Positions 35,573-44,683 of a stretch of 64,000 bases of DNA are shown here, in pieces. Location of the stretch: contig NZ_JAQGJV010000074.1 in assembly GCF_028290435.1 (NCBI RefSeq), forward strand, positions 124,001 through 188,000, in the 5' to 3' direction. The notes below the pieces were generated by a model. That model ran no database searches. It was not told the origin of the DNA and saw only the letters and a program-made list of their open reading frames with translations. The position numbers and the translations under genes are program-made. Source of the stretch: Devosia sp. (GTDB lineage Bacteria > Pseudomonadota > Alphaproteobacteria > Rhizobiales > Devosiaceae). Position 1 is the first letter of the stretch; every line of letters begins with the position of its first letter.

Positions 35573-37114
35573 ATGGCGAGCAGTGTCGGCGAAAGCGCGC
35601 CTATAATTTTGGCCGCCAGCCGCGTCAGCAAATCCTTCGGCGAAATCCCGGTACTGTTCAGCATTGATTTCGATATTCGCCCCGGCGAAGTTCATGCCGT
35701 CATTGGCGAAAATGGCGCCGGCAAGTCGACGCTGATCAAGATTCTGTCCGGCCTCGAACAGCCCACTTCGGGCTCAATCATCTACGATGGCCAGACCGTC
35801 GTGCTGCCGCCCAATGGCGCCGCCGAAGCCATGGGCATCGTCCTCATCCACCAGGAAATGAACCTGGCCGAACACCTGACGGTGGCAGACTCGATCTTTC
35901 TCGGCCGCGAACTCAAGAAATTCGGTTTTCTCGACGTCCGCGAGATGCGCAAGCGCGCCGCTGCCGTCATGGAAACGCTGCACGTCCATGTCGATCCCGA
36001 TGCGCGCATCAACACGCTCTCGGTCGCCGACAAGCAGATGGTGGAAATCGCCAAGGCCATCAGTCGCGATGCTCGCGTGCTGATTATGGATGAGCCGACA
36101 GCCGTGCTCTCCGTCGGCGAAACCCAGACGCTGTTCGAGCAGATCCGCCGCCTCACCGCGCGCGGCGTCGCGGTGATCTTCATCTCGCACAAGCTCAACG
36201 AAATCATGGAACTGGCCCAGCGCGTCACCGTGCTGCGCGACGGCCAGTTGATCGCCACCGTGGGTACCGAGGCCCTAACGCCCGACTCCATCGCCCAGAT
36301 GATGGTGGGCCGCGAACTGTCCAACCTCTATCCGCCCAAGCACGAGCCCGATGTCGATGCGCCCGCCGTCCTCACCGTGCGCAATCTCAGCGCAGCCGGC
36401 GTCAGCGATGTCTACTTCGACCTGCGCCGCGGCGAAATCCTCGGCTTTGCCGGGCTGATCGGCTCCGGCCGCACGGCCGTGGCCGAAGCCATAGTGGGCC
36501 TGACCCACCGCACCGGCGGCGATATCACGCTCGACGGCAAGCCGGTCGACTTTACCCGCGTGGTACAGTCCGTCGATGCCGGCCTCGCCTACATGACCAA
36601 GGACCGCAAGGGTAAGGGCCTGCTGCTCAATATGGGCCTGCGTCCCAACCTGACCCTACTCACAGTCAAAAAACATCTCCGCGCCGGCTTCCTCGACAGC
36701 GCCAGCGAAACCCGAGCGCTGGAGCGCGCGGTGCGCCGTTTCGACATCCGTGCGCGTGATGCCTCCGTCGCCGTCGGCCGCCTGTCGGGCGGCAATCAGC
36801 AGAAGCTGATGCTGGGCAAGACCATGGAGAGCGAGCCCGACATCATCATCATGGATGAGCCGACGCGCGGCATCGATGTCGGCACCAAGCAGCAGATTTA
36901 TCACATCATCGCGGCGCTCGCCGCCGAAGGTAAATCGATCATCCTCATCTCCTCGGAGCTGCAGGAAGTGATCGGCCTCAGTCATCGCGTGGTGGTCATG
37001 CGCGGAGGGCGCGTGGCCGGCGTTCTCGAAGGCGCCGAAATCACCGAATCCGAAATCATGCGGTACGCCGCGGGCATCAAGCAGAGTGGAAACGATGAGC
37101 GCATCAGCGCCTGA
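35573..37114 (+). CDS. Sugar ABC transporter ATP-binding protein (double NBD)
   Basis: The 513-residue ATPase has two nucleotide-binding domains. The first has [14 protein letters not shown] and LIMDEPTAVLS; the second has a degenerate Walker A (GLIGSGRTAVAEAI) but a good signature (LSGGNQQKLMLGK) and Walker B (IIIMDEPTRGIDV). This is the RbsA/XylG/MglA layout. The ATG at 35573 follows AGGGGAGGGG. It starts the operon ATPase, permease, binding protein and overlaps the permease gene by 20 bases. Confidence 0.94.
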   Translation: MASSVGESAPIILAASRVSKSFGEIPVLFSIDFDIRPGEVHAVIGENGAGKSTLIKILSGLEQPTSGSIIYDGQTVVLPPNGAAEAMGIVLIHQEMNLAEHLTVADSIFLGRELKKFGFLDVREMRKRAAAVMETLHVHVDPDARINTLSVADKQMVEIAKAISRDARVLIMDEPTAVLSVGETQTLFEQIRRLTARGVAVIFISHKLNEIMELAQRVTVLRDGQLIATVGTEALTPDSIAQMMVGRELSNLYPPKHEPDVDAPAVLTVRNLSAAGVSDVYFDLRRGEILGFAGLIGSGRTAVAEAIVGLTHRTGGDITLDGKPVDFTRVVQSVDAGLAYMTKDRKGKGLLLNMGLRPNLTLLTVKKHLRAGFLDSASETRALERAVRRFDIRARDASVAVGRLSGGNQQKLMLGKTMESEPDIIIMDEPTRGIDVGTKQQIYHIIAALAAEGKSIILISSELQEVIGLSHRVVVMRGGRVAGVLEGAEITESEIMRYAAGIKQSGNDERISA

Positions 37115-38099
37115 TACAGCGGCAAAGCCCCGGCGTGGCTTCCGCATCGATTTGAAAACAGCCGGCCCGCTGCTGGCGCTGGCTCTGCTGGTGCTGCTCG
37201 GCATTACGCTCAACGAGAATTTCCTGAGCTACAGCAATCTTACCAACGTGCTGGCGCGCTCGTCCTTCATCGGCATCATCGCCATCGGCGCGACTTTCGT
37301 CATCACCGCCGGCGGGCTCGATCTGTCTGTCGGCTCCATGGCGGCGGTTATTGCCGGCGTCATGATCATGGTGATGAACTGGCTGATCCCCACCATGGGC
37401 ATCGGCTGGGGCGTGGTCCTCGCCGGCATGTTGGCGGGCATCCTGCTCGGCGGCGTCGCGGGCGTTTTCAACGGCTTGATGATTACGCGCGGCCGCATCG
37501 AAGCCTTTATCGTCACGCTGGGCACCATGGGCATCTTCCGCTCGCTGGTCACCTTCCTCGCCAATGGCGGCACGCTGTCGCTCAATTTCAACGTCGCCGA
37601 CGTCTACCGCCCCGTCTATTACGATGGCGTGCTGGGCGTGCCGTGGCCGATCATCGTCTTCGCCGTCGTGGCGATTGCCGGCGAAATCGTCATGCGCCGC
37701 ACCGCCTTCGGCCGCTATTGCGCCGCTATCGGCTCCAGCGAGCAGGTTGCCCGCTATTCCTCGATCAATGTCGATAACGTGCGCCTCCTGACCTACATCC
37801 TGCAGGGCGTGCTCGTCGGCGTCGCCGTGCTGCTCTATGTGCCGCGCCTCGGCTCGGCCTCAAGCACCACCGGCGTGCTCTGGGAACTCGAAGCCATTGC
37901 CGGCGTCATCATCGGCGGCACCACCCTCAAGGGCGGCTATGGCCGCATCTGGGGCACCGTGGTTGGCGTCGTCATCCTCGGTCTCATCGGCAATATCCTC
38001 AACCTGCAAAGCCTGATCAGCCCCTACCTCAATGGGGCGTTCCAAGGCGTCATCATCATTCTCGCCGTGCTGCTGCAACGCGAACGCCTCACCAGCTAG
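37095..38099 (+). CDS. Sugar ABC transporter permease (RbsC type)
   Basis: The 334-residue permease has a cytoplasmic N-terminus, about eight to ten spans, and the family motif AGGLDLSVGSMAAVIAGVM near residue 70, followed by TRGRIEAFIVTLGTMGIFRS near residue 135 and a C-terminal IGGTTLKGGYGRIWGTVVG. These belong to the BPD_transp_2 family of CUT2 importers. The ATG at 37095 overlaps the ATPase gene; a GTG three codons earlier is possible. It forms the channel for the sugar delivered by the protein encoded next. Confidence 0.93.
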   Translation: MSASAPDTAAKPRRGFRIDLKTAGPLLALALLVLLGITLNENFLSYSNLTNVLARSSFIGIIAIGATFVITAGGLDLSVGSMAAVIAGVMIMVMNWLIPTMGIGWGVVLAGMLAGILLGGVAGVFNGLMITRGRIEAFIVTLGTMGIFRSLVTFLANGGTLSLNFNVADVYRPVYYDGVLGVPWPIIVFAVVAIAGEIVMRRTAFGRYCAAIGSSEQVARYSSINVDNVRLLTYILQGVLVGVAVLLYVPRLGSASSTTGVLWELEAIAGVIIGGTTLKGGYGRIWGTVVGVVILGLIGNILNLQSLISPYLNGAFQGVIIILAVLLQRERLTS

Positions 38100-38150
38100 G
38101 CGACTAACAATTTACATCGCCCAACAATGGGCACTTACGGGAGGACTGCA

Positions 38151-39101
38151 ATGAAACTGGCAAAAACTCTATTGGCGGCGGCGGTTGTCGTCGGCAGCCT
38201 CGGCGGCATCGCCGTGGCACAGGACAAGGTCGTGATCGGCGTTTCCGTACCGGCAGCCGACCACGGCTGGACTGGCGGCGTGAACTACTTCGCCCAGCAG
38301 GCGATCGATCGCCTCAAGGTGACCTATCCGAACGCCGAATTCGTCTTCGCTTCGGCCCCTGATGCGCCCAAGCAGATCGCCGATATCGAAGACATGGTCG
38401 CCACCCGCGGCATCGATGCGCTCGTCATCCTGCCCGGCGATCCGGACGCGATGACCTCGGCGATCAAGCAGGTCAAAGACGCTGGCAAGTTCGTCACCGT
38501 CGTCGATCGCCAGCTCTCGATCAATGGCGTGGAAAACCTCTATGTCGCCGGTGACAATCCGGGCCTCGGCGCCAATGCCGCTGCCTACTTCAAGGAAGCG
38601 CTGCCGGATGGCGGCAACATCGTCATCCTGCGCGGCTTGCCGATCCCGATCGATCAGCAGCGCTTCGACGGCTTCATGGCCGGCATCAAGGACACCAATC
38701 TGAAGGTGCTGGACGACGAATTCGCCAACTGGAACCGCGATGACGGCTTCAAGGTGATGCAGGACTTCCTGACGCGCTTCCCCGATATCAAGGGCGTGTG
38801 GACGCAGGACGACGACATCTCCCTGGGCGCCATCGAAGCCATCAAGCAGGCTGGCCGTGAGAACGACATGTTCGTCGTGGGCGGCGCCGGCATGCAGCAG
38901 ATCATCCAGGCCGTTGCCGCTGGCGACAAGCTGACTCCCGTCGACGTCAGCTACAGCCCGGCCATGATCGCCACGGCTATCGAGTTGACCACTGCGCACC
39001 TTGTCAGCGGTGTCCAGGTTTCGGGCCGCTACGTCCTCGACTCGACCCTGATCACCAAGGACAATGCAGCCGGTTTCCTCGACGCCTCCAGCCCATTCTG
39101 A
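38151..39101 (+). CDS. Periplasmic sugar-binding protein (ribose-binding-like)
   Basis: The 316-residue protein has a signal peptide (KLAKTLLAAAVVVGSLGGIA, cleavage after VAQ) and the RbsB fold: VVIGVSVPAADHGWTGGVNY, then DIEDMVATRGIDALVILPGD, and VWTQDDDISLGAIEAIKQAG. The ATG at 38151 follows GGGAGG. Unlike the operon at the left edge, the binding protein is encoded last. A strong terminator follows. The sugar is unknown; ribose-like pentoses are typical for close families. Confidence 0.92.
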   Translation: MKLAKTLLAAAVVVGSLGGIAVAQDKVVIGVSVPAADHGWTGGVNYFAQQAIDRLKVTYPNAEFVFASAPDAPKQIADIEDMVATRGIDALVILPGDPDAMTSAIKQVKDAGKFVTVVDRQLSINGVENLYVAGDNPGLGANAAAYFKEALPDGGNIVILRGLPIPIDQQRFDGFMAGIKDTNLKVLDDEFANWNRDDGFKVMQDFLTRFPDIKGVWTQDDDISLGAIEAIKQAGRENDMFVVGGAGMQQIIQAVAAGDKLTPVDVSYSPAMIATAIELTTAHLVSGVQVSGRYVLDSTLITKDNAAGFLDASSPF

Positions 39102-39121
39102 TCGGGCAGGATCAGAGTACG

Positions 39122-39152
39122 GAAAGGGCGCCTTGGGGCGCCCTTTCTTTTT
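39122..39152 (+). terminator. Rho-independent terminator of the sugar ABC operon
   Basis: GAAAGGGCGCC pairs with GGCGCCCTTTC around TTGG, followed by TTTTT. It lies 20 bases after the binding-protein stop codon. Confidence 0.9.
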
Positions 39153-39187
39153 GTGGGGAAGTCCATCGACCGATCGTGCCAGCGAAA

Positions 39188-39302
39188 CACCCCCTCCCAG
39201 CCTCCCCCATCAAGGGGGAGGTGTCTGCCGGTGGGTTGAATTGGATCGAGCCCCAAGAGTGGAGAGAAACCTCCCCCTTGATGGGGGAGGTAGGAGGGGG
39301 TG
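39188..39302. repeat. 115-bp palindromic repeat element, copy 2
   Basis: The ends CACCCCCTCC and GGAGGGGGTG and the inner blocks (CCTCCCCCATCAAGGGGGAG, AGTGGAGAGAAACCTCCCCC) are the same as in copy 1 at 31426-31540; the central 40 bases differ modestly. It lies between the sugar operon terminator and the copZ-like gene. Confidence 0.85.
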
Positions 39303-39336
39303 ACCTCAGCGAACTCGGAGGTCGGGTCCGCCCAAC

Positions 39337-39537
39337 CTAAACCGCTTCCGGCGTATACCCCGCCTCGCGAATAGCCTCCGCGCCCTTGTCCGCATCCCCC
39401 ACGAACTCCGCCCTATGCGTCGCCAAATCCACCGAAACCGCTGCCCCTGGAAACGCCTCTTCCAGCGCCCGCTTCACCGTCCCGACGCAATGACCACACG
39501 TCATGTCGTTCACTGCAAAAACCGTCTTTTCACTCAT
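39337..39537 (-). CDS. copZ: Copper chaperone-like HMA domain protein
   Basis: The 66-residue protein is one heavy-metal-associated domain with MTCGHC at residues 12-17, the two cysteines that hold Cu(I). It likely hands copper to the P-type ATPase CopA. It begins one base after the cueR stop and is the last gene of a copA-cueR-copZ operon driven by the CueR promoter at 42228-42258. The ATG at 39537 was chosen because the domain begins right there. Confidence 0.9.
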   Translation of the reverse strand: MSEKTVFAVNDMTCGHCVGTVKRALEEAFPGAAVSVDLATHRAEFVGDADKGAEAIREAGYTPEAV

Positions 39538-39538
39538 C

Positions 39539-39949
39539 TCAATGTCCTTTCGTCTTGATTGTTTCGCCCGCCAGATCATCCAAGATCGGGCAATTCGGCC
39601 GCTCGTCGCCACCGCAGCAATTGGCCAGGTGTTTCAGCGTCTTCACCATGCTTTGCAGCTCGACGATCTTGGTTTCCAGCGCCCCGATGTGACCGGTGGC
39701 GATGGATTTGACCTCGGCGCTGGCGCGCTCCTTGTCCTGCCACAGCCCCAGCAGCGTCGCCGTTTCCTCGACCGAAAACCCCAGCGTTCGGGCCCGTTTT
39801 ACGAAGCGCAGCGTGTGCACCTCATCACTGCTATAAACCCGGTAATTGCTTTCCGTGCGTAGCGGCGCGCGGATCAGCCCGATGGATTCGTAATAGCGGA
39901 TCATCTTGGCCGACACGCCCGTGGCGCTCGAGGCCTCTCCGATATTCAT
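39539..39949 (-). CDS. cueR: Copper-responsive MerR-family regulator
   Basis: The 136-residue regulator begins [20 protein letters not shown], the MerR helix-turn-helix, continues with a long dimerisation helix and ends with [12 protein letters not shown]; Cys112 and Cys120 align with the Cu(I) ligands of CueR. It activates transcription by untwisting 19-bp-spacer promoters. It overlaps the copA stop by four bases, so it is made from the operon it activates (positive autoregulation), unlike the separate cueR of Escherichia coli. Confidence 0.93.
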   Translation of the reverse strand: MNIGEASSATGVSAKMIRYYESIGLIRAPLRTESNYRVYSSDEVHTLRFVKRARTLGFSVEETATLLGLWQDKERASAEVKSIATGHIGALETKIVELQSMVKTLKHLANCCGGDERPNCPILDDLAGETIKTKGH

Positions 39950-42207
39950 AGCTTTGCTCCTTTCACACCGCGCAGGCGTTGCGCATTGCCGACCACGAAG
40001 ACGCTCGACAGCGCCATCGCCCCGGCCCCGATCATCGGCGACAGCAGCACGCCGAAAGCCGGGAACAACACCCCCGCCGCGACCGGGATCAACACCACAT
40101 TGTAGCCAAACGCCCAGAACAGGTTTTCCCAGATGTTCTTCATGGTAGCCCGGCTCACCGCGATGGCGTCGAGCACACCCTTGAGGTCGCCGCCGAGCAG
40201 CACCACGTCGGCGCTCTCGATAGCGGCATCCGTGCCGGTGCCCACCGCGATGCCGATATCGGCCGCCGCCAAAGCCGGCGCATCATTGATGCCGTCCCCG
40301 ACATAAGCCACCTTCCGCCCACCTTGCCGCAGCGACGCCAGCGCCTCGATCTTGCCCGCCGGCAACACCTCCGCCCGCACCTCATCAATGCCCAACAACC
40401 GCGCGATCGCCTCGGCCGTCCGCCGATTGTCGCCCGAAATCATCGCCGTCTTGATGCCCTTGGCATGCAGCGCCGCGATCACCGCCTTGCTGGTTGGCTT
40501 GATGGTGTCGGCTACCACGATTGCAGCCGCCAGCTTGTCATCAATCACCGCAAACACCGGCGTCTTGCCCTCATCGGCCAGCTTCTGCGTTGCCGCATCG
40601 AAATCGGTGAAATCGAGATGAGCAAACTGCCGCTGCGCCCCGATGGCCACCAGCCGTCCGTCCACGCGGGCCTGCACACCGCGGCCCGGCACCGAATCGA
40701 ACTCCGTCACCTCGCCCAACGTCAGCCCAGCCTTTTCCGCCGCCGCCACGATAGCCGCCCCGATAGGATGCTCCGACCGCGCCTCCACCGCCGCCACCAG
40801 CGCCAGCACTTCATCATGCTCGAAATCATCGTCGAGAATGATATCGGTCAGCTCCGGCGTGCCCTTGGTCAGCGTGCCGGTCTTGTCGAAGGCCACCACC
40901 GTCACGTCGCGCAACTGCTGCAGCGCTTGGCTCTTGCGGAACAGCACGCCCAGTTCCGCCGCCCGGCCAGTCCCGACCATGATCGAGGTCGGCGTCGCCA
41001 GCCCCATGGCACACGGGCAAGCGATGATCAGCACCGCGACCGCGTTGACCATGCCGAACACATAAGCCGGCTCCGGCCCCCAGATCGCCCAGACGCCAAA
41101 GGTCAGCACCGCCAGCGCAATCACCGCCGGCACGAACCACATTGTGATCTTGTCCACCGTGGCCTGGATCGGCAGCTTGCCGCCCTGCGCTTCCTCGACC
41201 ATGCGGATGATCTGCGCCAGCATGGTATCCCCGCCCACCTTGGTGGCCCGGAAATTGAAGCTGCCCGACGTATTGAGCGTGCCGCCCACCACCAGAGCGC
41301 CGACGCCCTTGGAGACGGGCAGGGGCTCGCCTGAAATCATCGACTCATCGATATTGCTCTGCCCGTCGACAATCTCGCCATCGGTGGCGATCTTCTCGCC
41401 CGGCCGCACCACGATGATATCGCCGGCCACCACCTGCTCGATCGGCAGCTCGACCACTTGGCCAGTCCGCTGCACCTGCGCGGTCTTGGCCTGCTCGCGC
41501 ACCAGCCTTTGAATAGCTTCGCCGGTGCGCCCCTTGGCCAGCGCCTCCAGCAACCGCCCAACCAGGATCAGCGTCACGATCACGGCGGCGGATTCGTAAT
41601 AGACATACTGTGTCTGCGCCGGCAGCCATTGCGGCGCGAACGTCACCACCACCGAGAACAGGTAGGCCGCGCCGGCCCCCAGCGCGACCAGCGAGTTCAT
41701 CTCTGGCGCCCCGCGCAACAGCGCCGGAATACCGATCTTGAAAAAGCGCCAGCCGGGCACGAACAGCACAATGCTGGCGAGCACGAAATAGGCGATATAC
41801 AGCGCCTGCTGCGGCACCAGGCTCAGCAGTGCCATGTGGAAGTCCATGAAGAAGTGGCTGCCCATTTCCAGCACGAACAGCGGCAGCGTCAGCACCGCGG
41901 CGATGGTGACATCGCGCTTGAGCACGCCCGCGTCCTCGTCATGATGCTGGTGGCCGCCATGCATATGATGGCTGTGGTCGGTCTGCTTGCCACTATAGCC
42001 AGCCTTCTCGACCGCCTTGAGCAGCGCGTCCACATTGCTGGTATCGGCCAGGCGCACCGTGGCGCGCTCGGTCGCCAGGTTGACCGATGCCGATGTCACG
42101 GACGGTACCTTGAGCAGCGCCTTCTCGACGCGCGCCACGCAGGATGCGCAGGTCATGCCCTCGATATCGATGGAAATGGGTCGGGTCTGCAGTTCTGTAT
42201 CAGTCAT
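39946..42207 (-). CDS. copA: Cu(I)-exporting P1B-type ATPase
   Basis: The 753-residue pump has one N-terminal HMA domain (GMTCASC near residue 17), a His-rich linker ([16 protein letters not shown]) that would bind extra metal, eight spans, the transport motif [13 protein letters not shown], the phosphorylation site [10 protein letters not shown] and the hinge [10 protein letters not shown]. These identify a copper/silver-exporting CPx ATPase of the inner membrane. The ATG at 42207 has a GAGGTG ribosome site 14 bases after the predicted transcription start. It heads copA-cueR-copZ. Confidence 0.95.
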   Translation of the reverse strand: MTDTELQTRPISIDIEGMTCASCVARVEKALLKVPSVTSASVNLATERATVRLADTSNVDALLKAVEKAGYSGKQTDHSHHMHGGHQHHDEDAGVLKRDVTIAAVLTLPLFVLEMGSHFFMDFHMALLSLVPQQALYIAYFVLASIVLFVPGWRFFKIGIPALLRGAPEMNSLVALGAGAAYLFSVVVTFAPQWLPAQTQYVYYESAAVIVTLILVGRLLEALAKGRTGEAIQRLVREQAKTAQVQRTGQVVELPIEQVVAGDIIVVRPGEKIATDGEIVDGQSNIDESMISGEPLPVSKGVGALVVGGTLNTSGSFNFRATKVGGDTMLAQIIRMVEEAQGGKLPIQATVDKITMWFVPAVIALAVLTFGVWAIWGPEPAYVFGMVNAVAVLIIACPCAMGLATPTSIMVGTGRAAELGVLFRKSQALQQLRDVTVVAFDKTGTLTKGTPELTDIILDDDFEHDEVLALVAAVEARSEHPIGAAIVAAAEKAGLTLGEVTEFDSVPGRGVQARVDGRLVAIGAQRQFAHLDFTDFDAATQKLADEGKTPVFAVIDDKLAAAIVVADTIKPTSKAVIAALHAKGIKTAMISGDNRRTAEAIARLLGIDEVRAEVLPAGKIEALASLRQGGRKVAYVGDGINDAPALAAADIGIAVGTGTDAAIESADVVLLGGDLKGVLDAIAVSRATMKNIWENLFWAFGYNVVLIPVAAGVLFPAFGVLLSPMIGAGAMALSSVFVVGNAQRLRGVKGAKL

Positions 42208-42227
42208 GATTTCACCTCGTCCCACAG

Positions 42228-42258
42228 CATATAGAGGTTCCCATCATGGGAAGGTCAA
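42228..42258 (-). promoter_or_regulatory. CueR-dependent copA promoter
   Basis: On the minus strand TTGACC (42253-42258) and TATATG (42228-42233) are separated by 19 bases, the over-long spacer typical of MerR-family promoters. The spacer holds the perfect palindrome TTCCCAT-C-ATGGGAA (42238-42252). Transcription would start near 42221. Confidence 0.88.
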
Positions 42259-42402
42259 GGGCCGGAGCGAGGATACGCCAATTAACCGGATTAAGGGTGC
42301 GTTAACCTTCGAATATTGCATGGCTGTTGTGACATAACTCTATCTACCCGGTCGGCAATAACAGCCCTAGATATAGGCCACCAAACAGAAGGGGAATTTG
42401 AA

Positions 42403-42543
42403 ATGAACATCCGCCAGAAACTTGCTCAGTTCGCTCAGTATCAGCAGACCGTCCGTGAGCTGAACGCTCTCGACAACCGCCAGCTCAACGATCTCGGCAT
42501 CAGCCGCGTCGATATCAAGGCCGTTGCCCGCGCTGCTCGCTAA
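42403..42543 (+). CDS. DUF1127 small protein, tandem copy A
   Basis: The 46-residue basic protein has the DUF1127 signature (ELNALDNRQLNDLGISRVDI). Such proteins occur in many copies in alphaproteobacteria and affect phosphate, carbon or RNA turnover in a few studied cases. A GAAGGGGA ribosome site precedes it. Its leader (AGATA.. GGCCA..AA ..GAAGGGGAA) and terminator are repeated in the next gene, so the whole unit was duplicated. Confidence 0.85.
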   Translation: MNIRQKLAQFAQYQQTVRELNALDNRQLNDLGISRVDIKAVARAAR

Positions 42544-42573
42544 GCCGGACACTCTCTACCAAAGCTGAAGATG

Positions 42574-42606
42574 AAGGCGTCCATTCGGGCGCCTTTTGTC
42601 TTTTCT
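42574..42606 (+). terminator. Terminator of DUF1127 copy A
   Basis: AAGGCGTCC pairs with GGGCGCCTT (one G-T pair) around ATTC, followed by TTGTCTTTTC. The same structure follows copy B. Confidence 0.75.
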
Positions 42607-42747
42607 GGGACTCCGAAACCTGAATCCAGTGTGAACGTCCTGCCTCATTCTTGTGCGCCAAATGCATAATAGATGTGCATAGAGTCCATCTTCTAATCAC
42701 GACCCCGCGGCCATAGATAAGGGCCATCAACCGAAGGGGAAATGAAA

Positions 42748-42894
42748 ATGACCATCCGCCAACGCCTTGCACAATTCGCCCAGTATCAGCGCACGATGCG
42801 CGAGCTCAGCAATCTCGACAACCGCCAGCTCAATGACCTGGGTATCACCCGCGCCGACTTCAAGGCGATTGCTACCGGCAAGCTTGCTCAGTAA
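42748..42894 (+). CDS. DUF1127 small protein, tandem copy B
   Basis: The 48-residue protein (MTIRQRLAQFAQYQRTMREL at the start) is about 65% identical to copy A and shares LDNRQLNDLGI. The ATG at 42748 is preferred over one at 42742 because its distance from the GGGGA ribosome site equals that in copy A. It is short and easily overlooked. It has its own terminator. Confidence 0.82.
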   Translation: MTIRQRLAQFAQYQRTMRELSNLDNRQLNDLGITRADFKAIATGKLAQ

Positions 42895-42920
42895 TCGATC
42901 TGATTTCAGTGCCGTAGATG

Positions 42921-42951
42921 AAGGCGTCCATGCGGGCGCCTTTTGTCTTTC
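42921..42951 (+). terminator. Terminator of DUF1127 copy B
   Basis: AAGGCGTCC and GGGCGCCTT pair around ATGC, followed by TTTGTCTTT. Almost the same as the terminator at 42574-42606. It also lies just before the end of the convergent ybaK gene. Confidence 0.72.
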
Positions 42952-42956
42952 TGGGC

Positions 42957-43430
42957 TCAGCGAATGACGTCTGCGGGCTTCGCGTCCAGCGCCGCGATGG
43001 CGTCATCGGGCTTCATGCGCACCTGCAAGCCGCGCTGCCCGCCATTCATGAAAATCTCGTCCAGCAGCACCACGGTTTCTTCGATCACCGTAGGCACCTT
43101 GCGCTTCTGTCCGAACGGGCTGATGCCGCCCACCTTGTAGCCGGTCAGCCGCTCTGCATCGACGGGCTTCATCATCGCCGCATGCTTGCCGCCAACCGCG
43201 GCAGCGAGCTTTTTCATGTTCACTTCTTCGTCCGACGGCACCACTACACACACCGGCTTGCCGTCGACTTCGGCCATCAGCGTCTTGAACACCGCGCCGG
43301 GTTCCACTCCCATCGCCTCTGCCGCCTGCAAGCCGACGCGGTCGGCATCGGGGTCATACTCATAGGTGGCCAGCGCGAACGGCAGGCCGGTCTTGGTGAT
43401 GGCGACGGTGGCGGGCGTGGTCTTGTGCAT
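42957..43430 (-). CDS. ybaK: Cys-tRNA(Pro)/Cys-tRNA(Cys) deacylase
   Basis: The 157-residue protein has the YbaK/EbsC fold: FALATYEYDPDADRVGLQAA, GVEPGAVFKTLMAEVDGKPV with the lysine of VFKTL that is essential for editing, and GGISPFGQKRKVPTVIEE. It hydrolyses cysteine misloaded on tRNA-Pro in trans. It is convergent with DUF1127 copy B and co-oriented with the next small gene. Confidence 0.92.
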   Translation of the reverse strand: MHKTTPATVAITKTGLPFALATYEYDPDADRVGLQAAEAMGVEPGAVFKTLMAEVDGKPVCVVVPSDEEVNMKKLAAAVGGKHAAMMKPVDAERLTGYKVGGISPFGQKRKVPTVIEETVVLLDEIFMNGGQRGLQVRMKPDDAIAALDAKPADVIR

Positions 43431-43473
43431 TGCCCATTTCTAGCCGATTGCACCCGGCGATCAAGCGCCGCCG

Positions 43474-43662
43474 CTACCAGCGGCGCTCGGTTAAAGTCAG
43501 TCGATCGATGCCAAGATCGCGCTGCAAACTCTCCGAAGCAAAGCGAAGATCGACTGTGGTCTGGCGCTGCCGGCGCGTCGGCCGCGTAGCCAGCCAGGCT
43601 CCCAGGCGGGCGAAGAGAGTGGGCTTGCACGGCTGGGCATGAGATGATGCGATCAAGGTCAT
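43474..43662 (-). CDS. DUF1127-like small basic protein
   Basis: This 62-residue Arg-rich protein ends ESLQRDLGIDRLTLTERRW, close to the LDLGIsR core of DUF1127 proteins, after an N-terminal basic segment (LFARLGAWLATRPTRRQRQ). It is divergent from a GcvA-like LysR gene across 121 bases with a palindrome, an arrangement in which the LysR protein usually controls its neighbour. Function is unknown. Confidence 0.65.
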   Translation of the reverse strand: MTLIASSHAQPCKPTLFARLGAWLATRPTRRQRQTTVDLRFASESLQRDLGIDRLTLTERRW

Positions 43663-43741
43663 AGCTCTAACGGCCCTTATGTCGGGCCGCCTCCTATCCA
43701 TTCCGATGCACCAGATTTAGGCCTTTGCAGGCTGGTTATCC

Positions 43742-43756
43742 AATCGAAGCTCGATT
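43742..43756. promoter_or_regulatory. Palindrome between DUF1127-like and LysR genes
   Basis: AATCGA-AGC-TCGATT is a perfect inverted repeat, 28 bases upstream of the LysR start. Its place and the divergent gene layout fit a LysR-type binding site. Confidence 0.45.
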
Positions 43757-43759
43757 ACC

Positions 43760-43782
43760 ATGCATAAGGAGAGGTTATGCAT
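43760..43782 (+). promoter_or_regulatory. Ribosome-binding site within a perfect hairpin loop
   Basis: ATGCATAA and TTATGCAT flank GGAGAGG, which is the ribosome-binding site of the LysR gene starting at 43784. As RNA this is an 8-bp stem with the Shine-Dalgarno in the loop; as DNA it is an 8-7-8 palindrome that could be an operator. Confidence 0.55.
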
Positions 43783-43783
43783 C

Positions 43784-44683
43784 ATGAGCCAGTCGCTGCC
43801 GCCATTGACCGCCATCCGCGCCTTCGAGGCGACTGCGCGGCACCTCAGTTTCACCAAGGCCGCCGATGAGCTGGGCATGACCCAGGCCGCCGTCAGCTAC
43901 CAGATCAAGTTGCTTGAGGAGCGCGTCGGCGCGCCGCTATTCCTGCGCAAACCGCGCCAGATCGCGCTCAGCGAGTTGGGGGCAAAACTGGGCCCCGAAG
44001 TCACCAGAGCCTTCGATACAATGCGCGAGGCCTTCGCCGATACGCGCGGCCGCGCCGATGGCACGCTCGCCATTTCCTCGGTGCCCATCTTTGCCAGCCA
44101 CTGGCTGGCGCAGAATGTCGGCCTGTTCCAGGTCGATCATCCCGACATTGCGGTGCGTATCGAAAGCGACGTGCGGCTGACCGATTTTGCCGCTGACGAG
44201 ATCGACGTGGTCATTCGCGGCACGCGCAAGATACTGCCCGGCTTGGTCGGCCATCTGCTGATCAAGGCCGACTTTACCCCCATGCTGAGCCCCGGCCTCG
44301 CCGCGACCATCGGCGGCATTCGCCAGCCGGCGGACCTGTTGAAACTGCCCTTCGTCAACAGCGGGGACGACTGGTTTGAGCTGTGGTTCGAACAGGCCGG
44401 TGTCAAGGATCGTACCGTGCCCCAACGGCCGATCAGCCTCCTCGGATCGCAGAACCTGGAGGCGGCGGCAGCCGTTGCGGGGCGCGGTATTGCCATGCTG
44501 TCTGCTGGGTTTTACCGCGATGAACTGGCCTCCGGGCGCCTCATCCAGCCCTTCGACCTGCTGGCCACCGATGGCCACGGCTATTATCTGGTCTACCCCG
44601 AGACTCGCCGCAACTCCCCCAAGATTCGCGCCTTCCGCGATTGGATCGTGGCGGCCACCGCGCCGTTGCGCGGGGAGGGCTGA
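43784..44683 (+). CDS. LysR-family regulator, GcvA-like
   Basis: The 299-residue protein has the GcvA-type DNA-binding domain (IRAFEATARHLSFTKAADEL, then MTQAAVSYQIKLLEERVG) and a LysR substrate domain (PIFASHWLAQNVGLFQVDHP, near residue 100). The ATG at 43784 is preferred to one at 43760 because the ribosome site GGAGAGG lies at 43768-43774. It is divergent from the DUF1127-like gene and convergent with, and directly abutting, the next LysR gene. Likely targets are itself and the small protein. Confidence 0.9.
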   Translation: MSQSLPPLTAIRAFEATARHLSFTKAADELGMTQAAVSYQIKLLEERVGAPLFLRKPRQIALSELGAKLGPEVTRAFDTMREAFADTRGRADGTLAISSVPIFASHWLAQNVGLFQVDHPDIAVRIESDVRLTDFAADEIDVVIRGTRKILPGLVGHLLIKADFTPMLSPGLAATIGGIRQPADLLKLPFVNSGDDWFELWFEQAGVKDRTVPQRPISLLGSQNLEAAAAVAGRGIAMLSAGFYRDELASGRLIQPFDLLATDGHGYYLVYPETRRNSPKIRAFRDWIVAATAPLRGEG

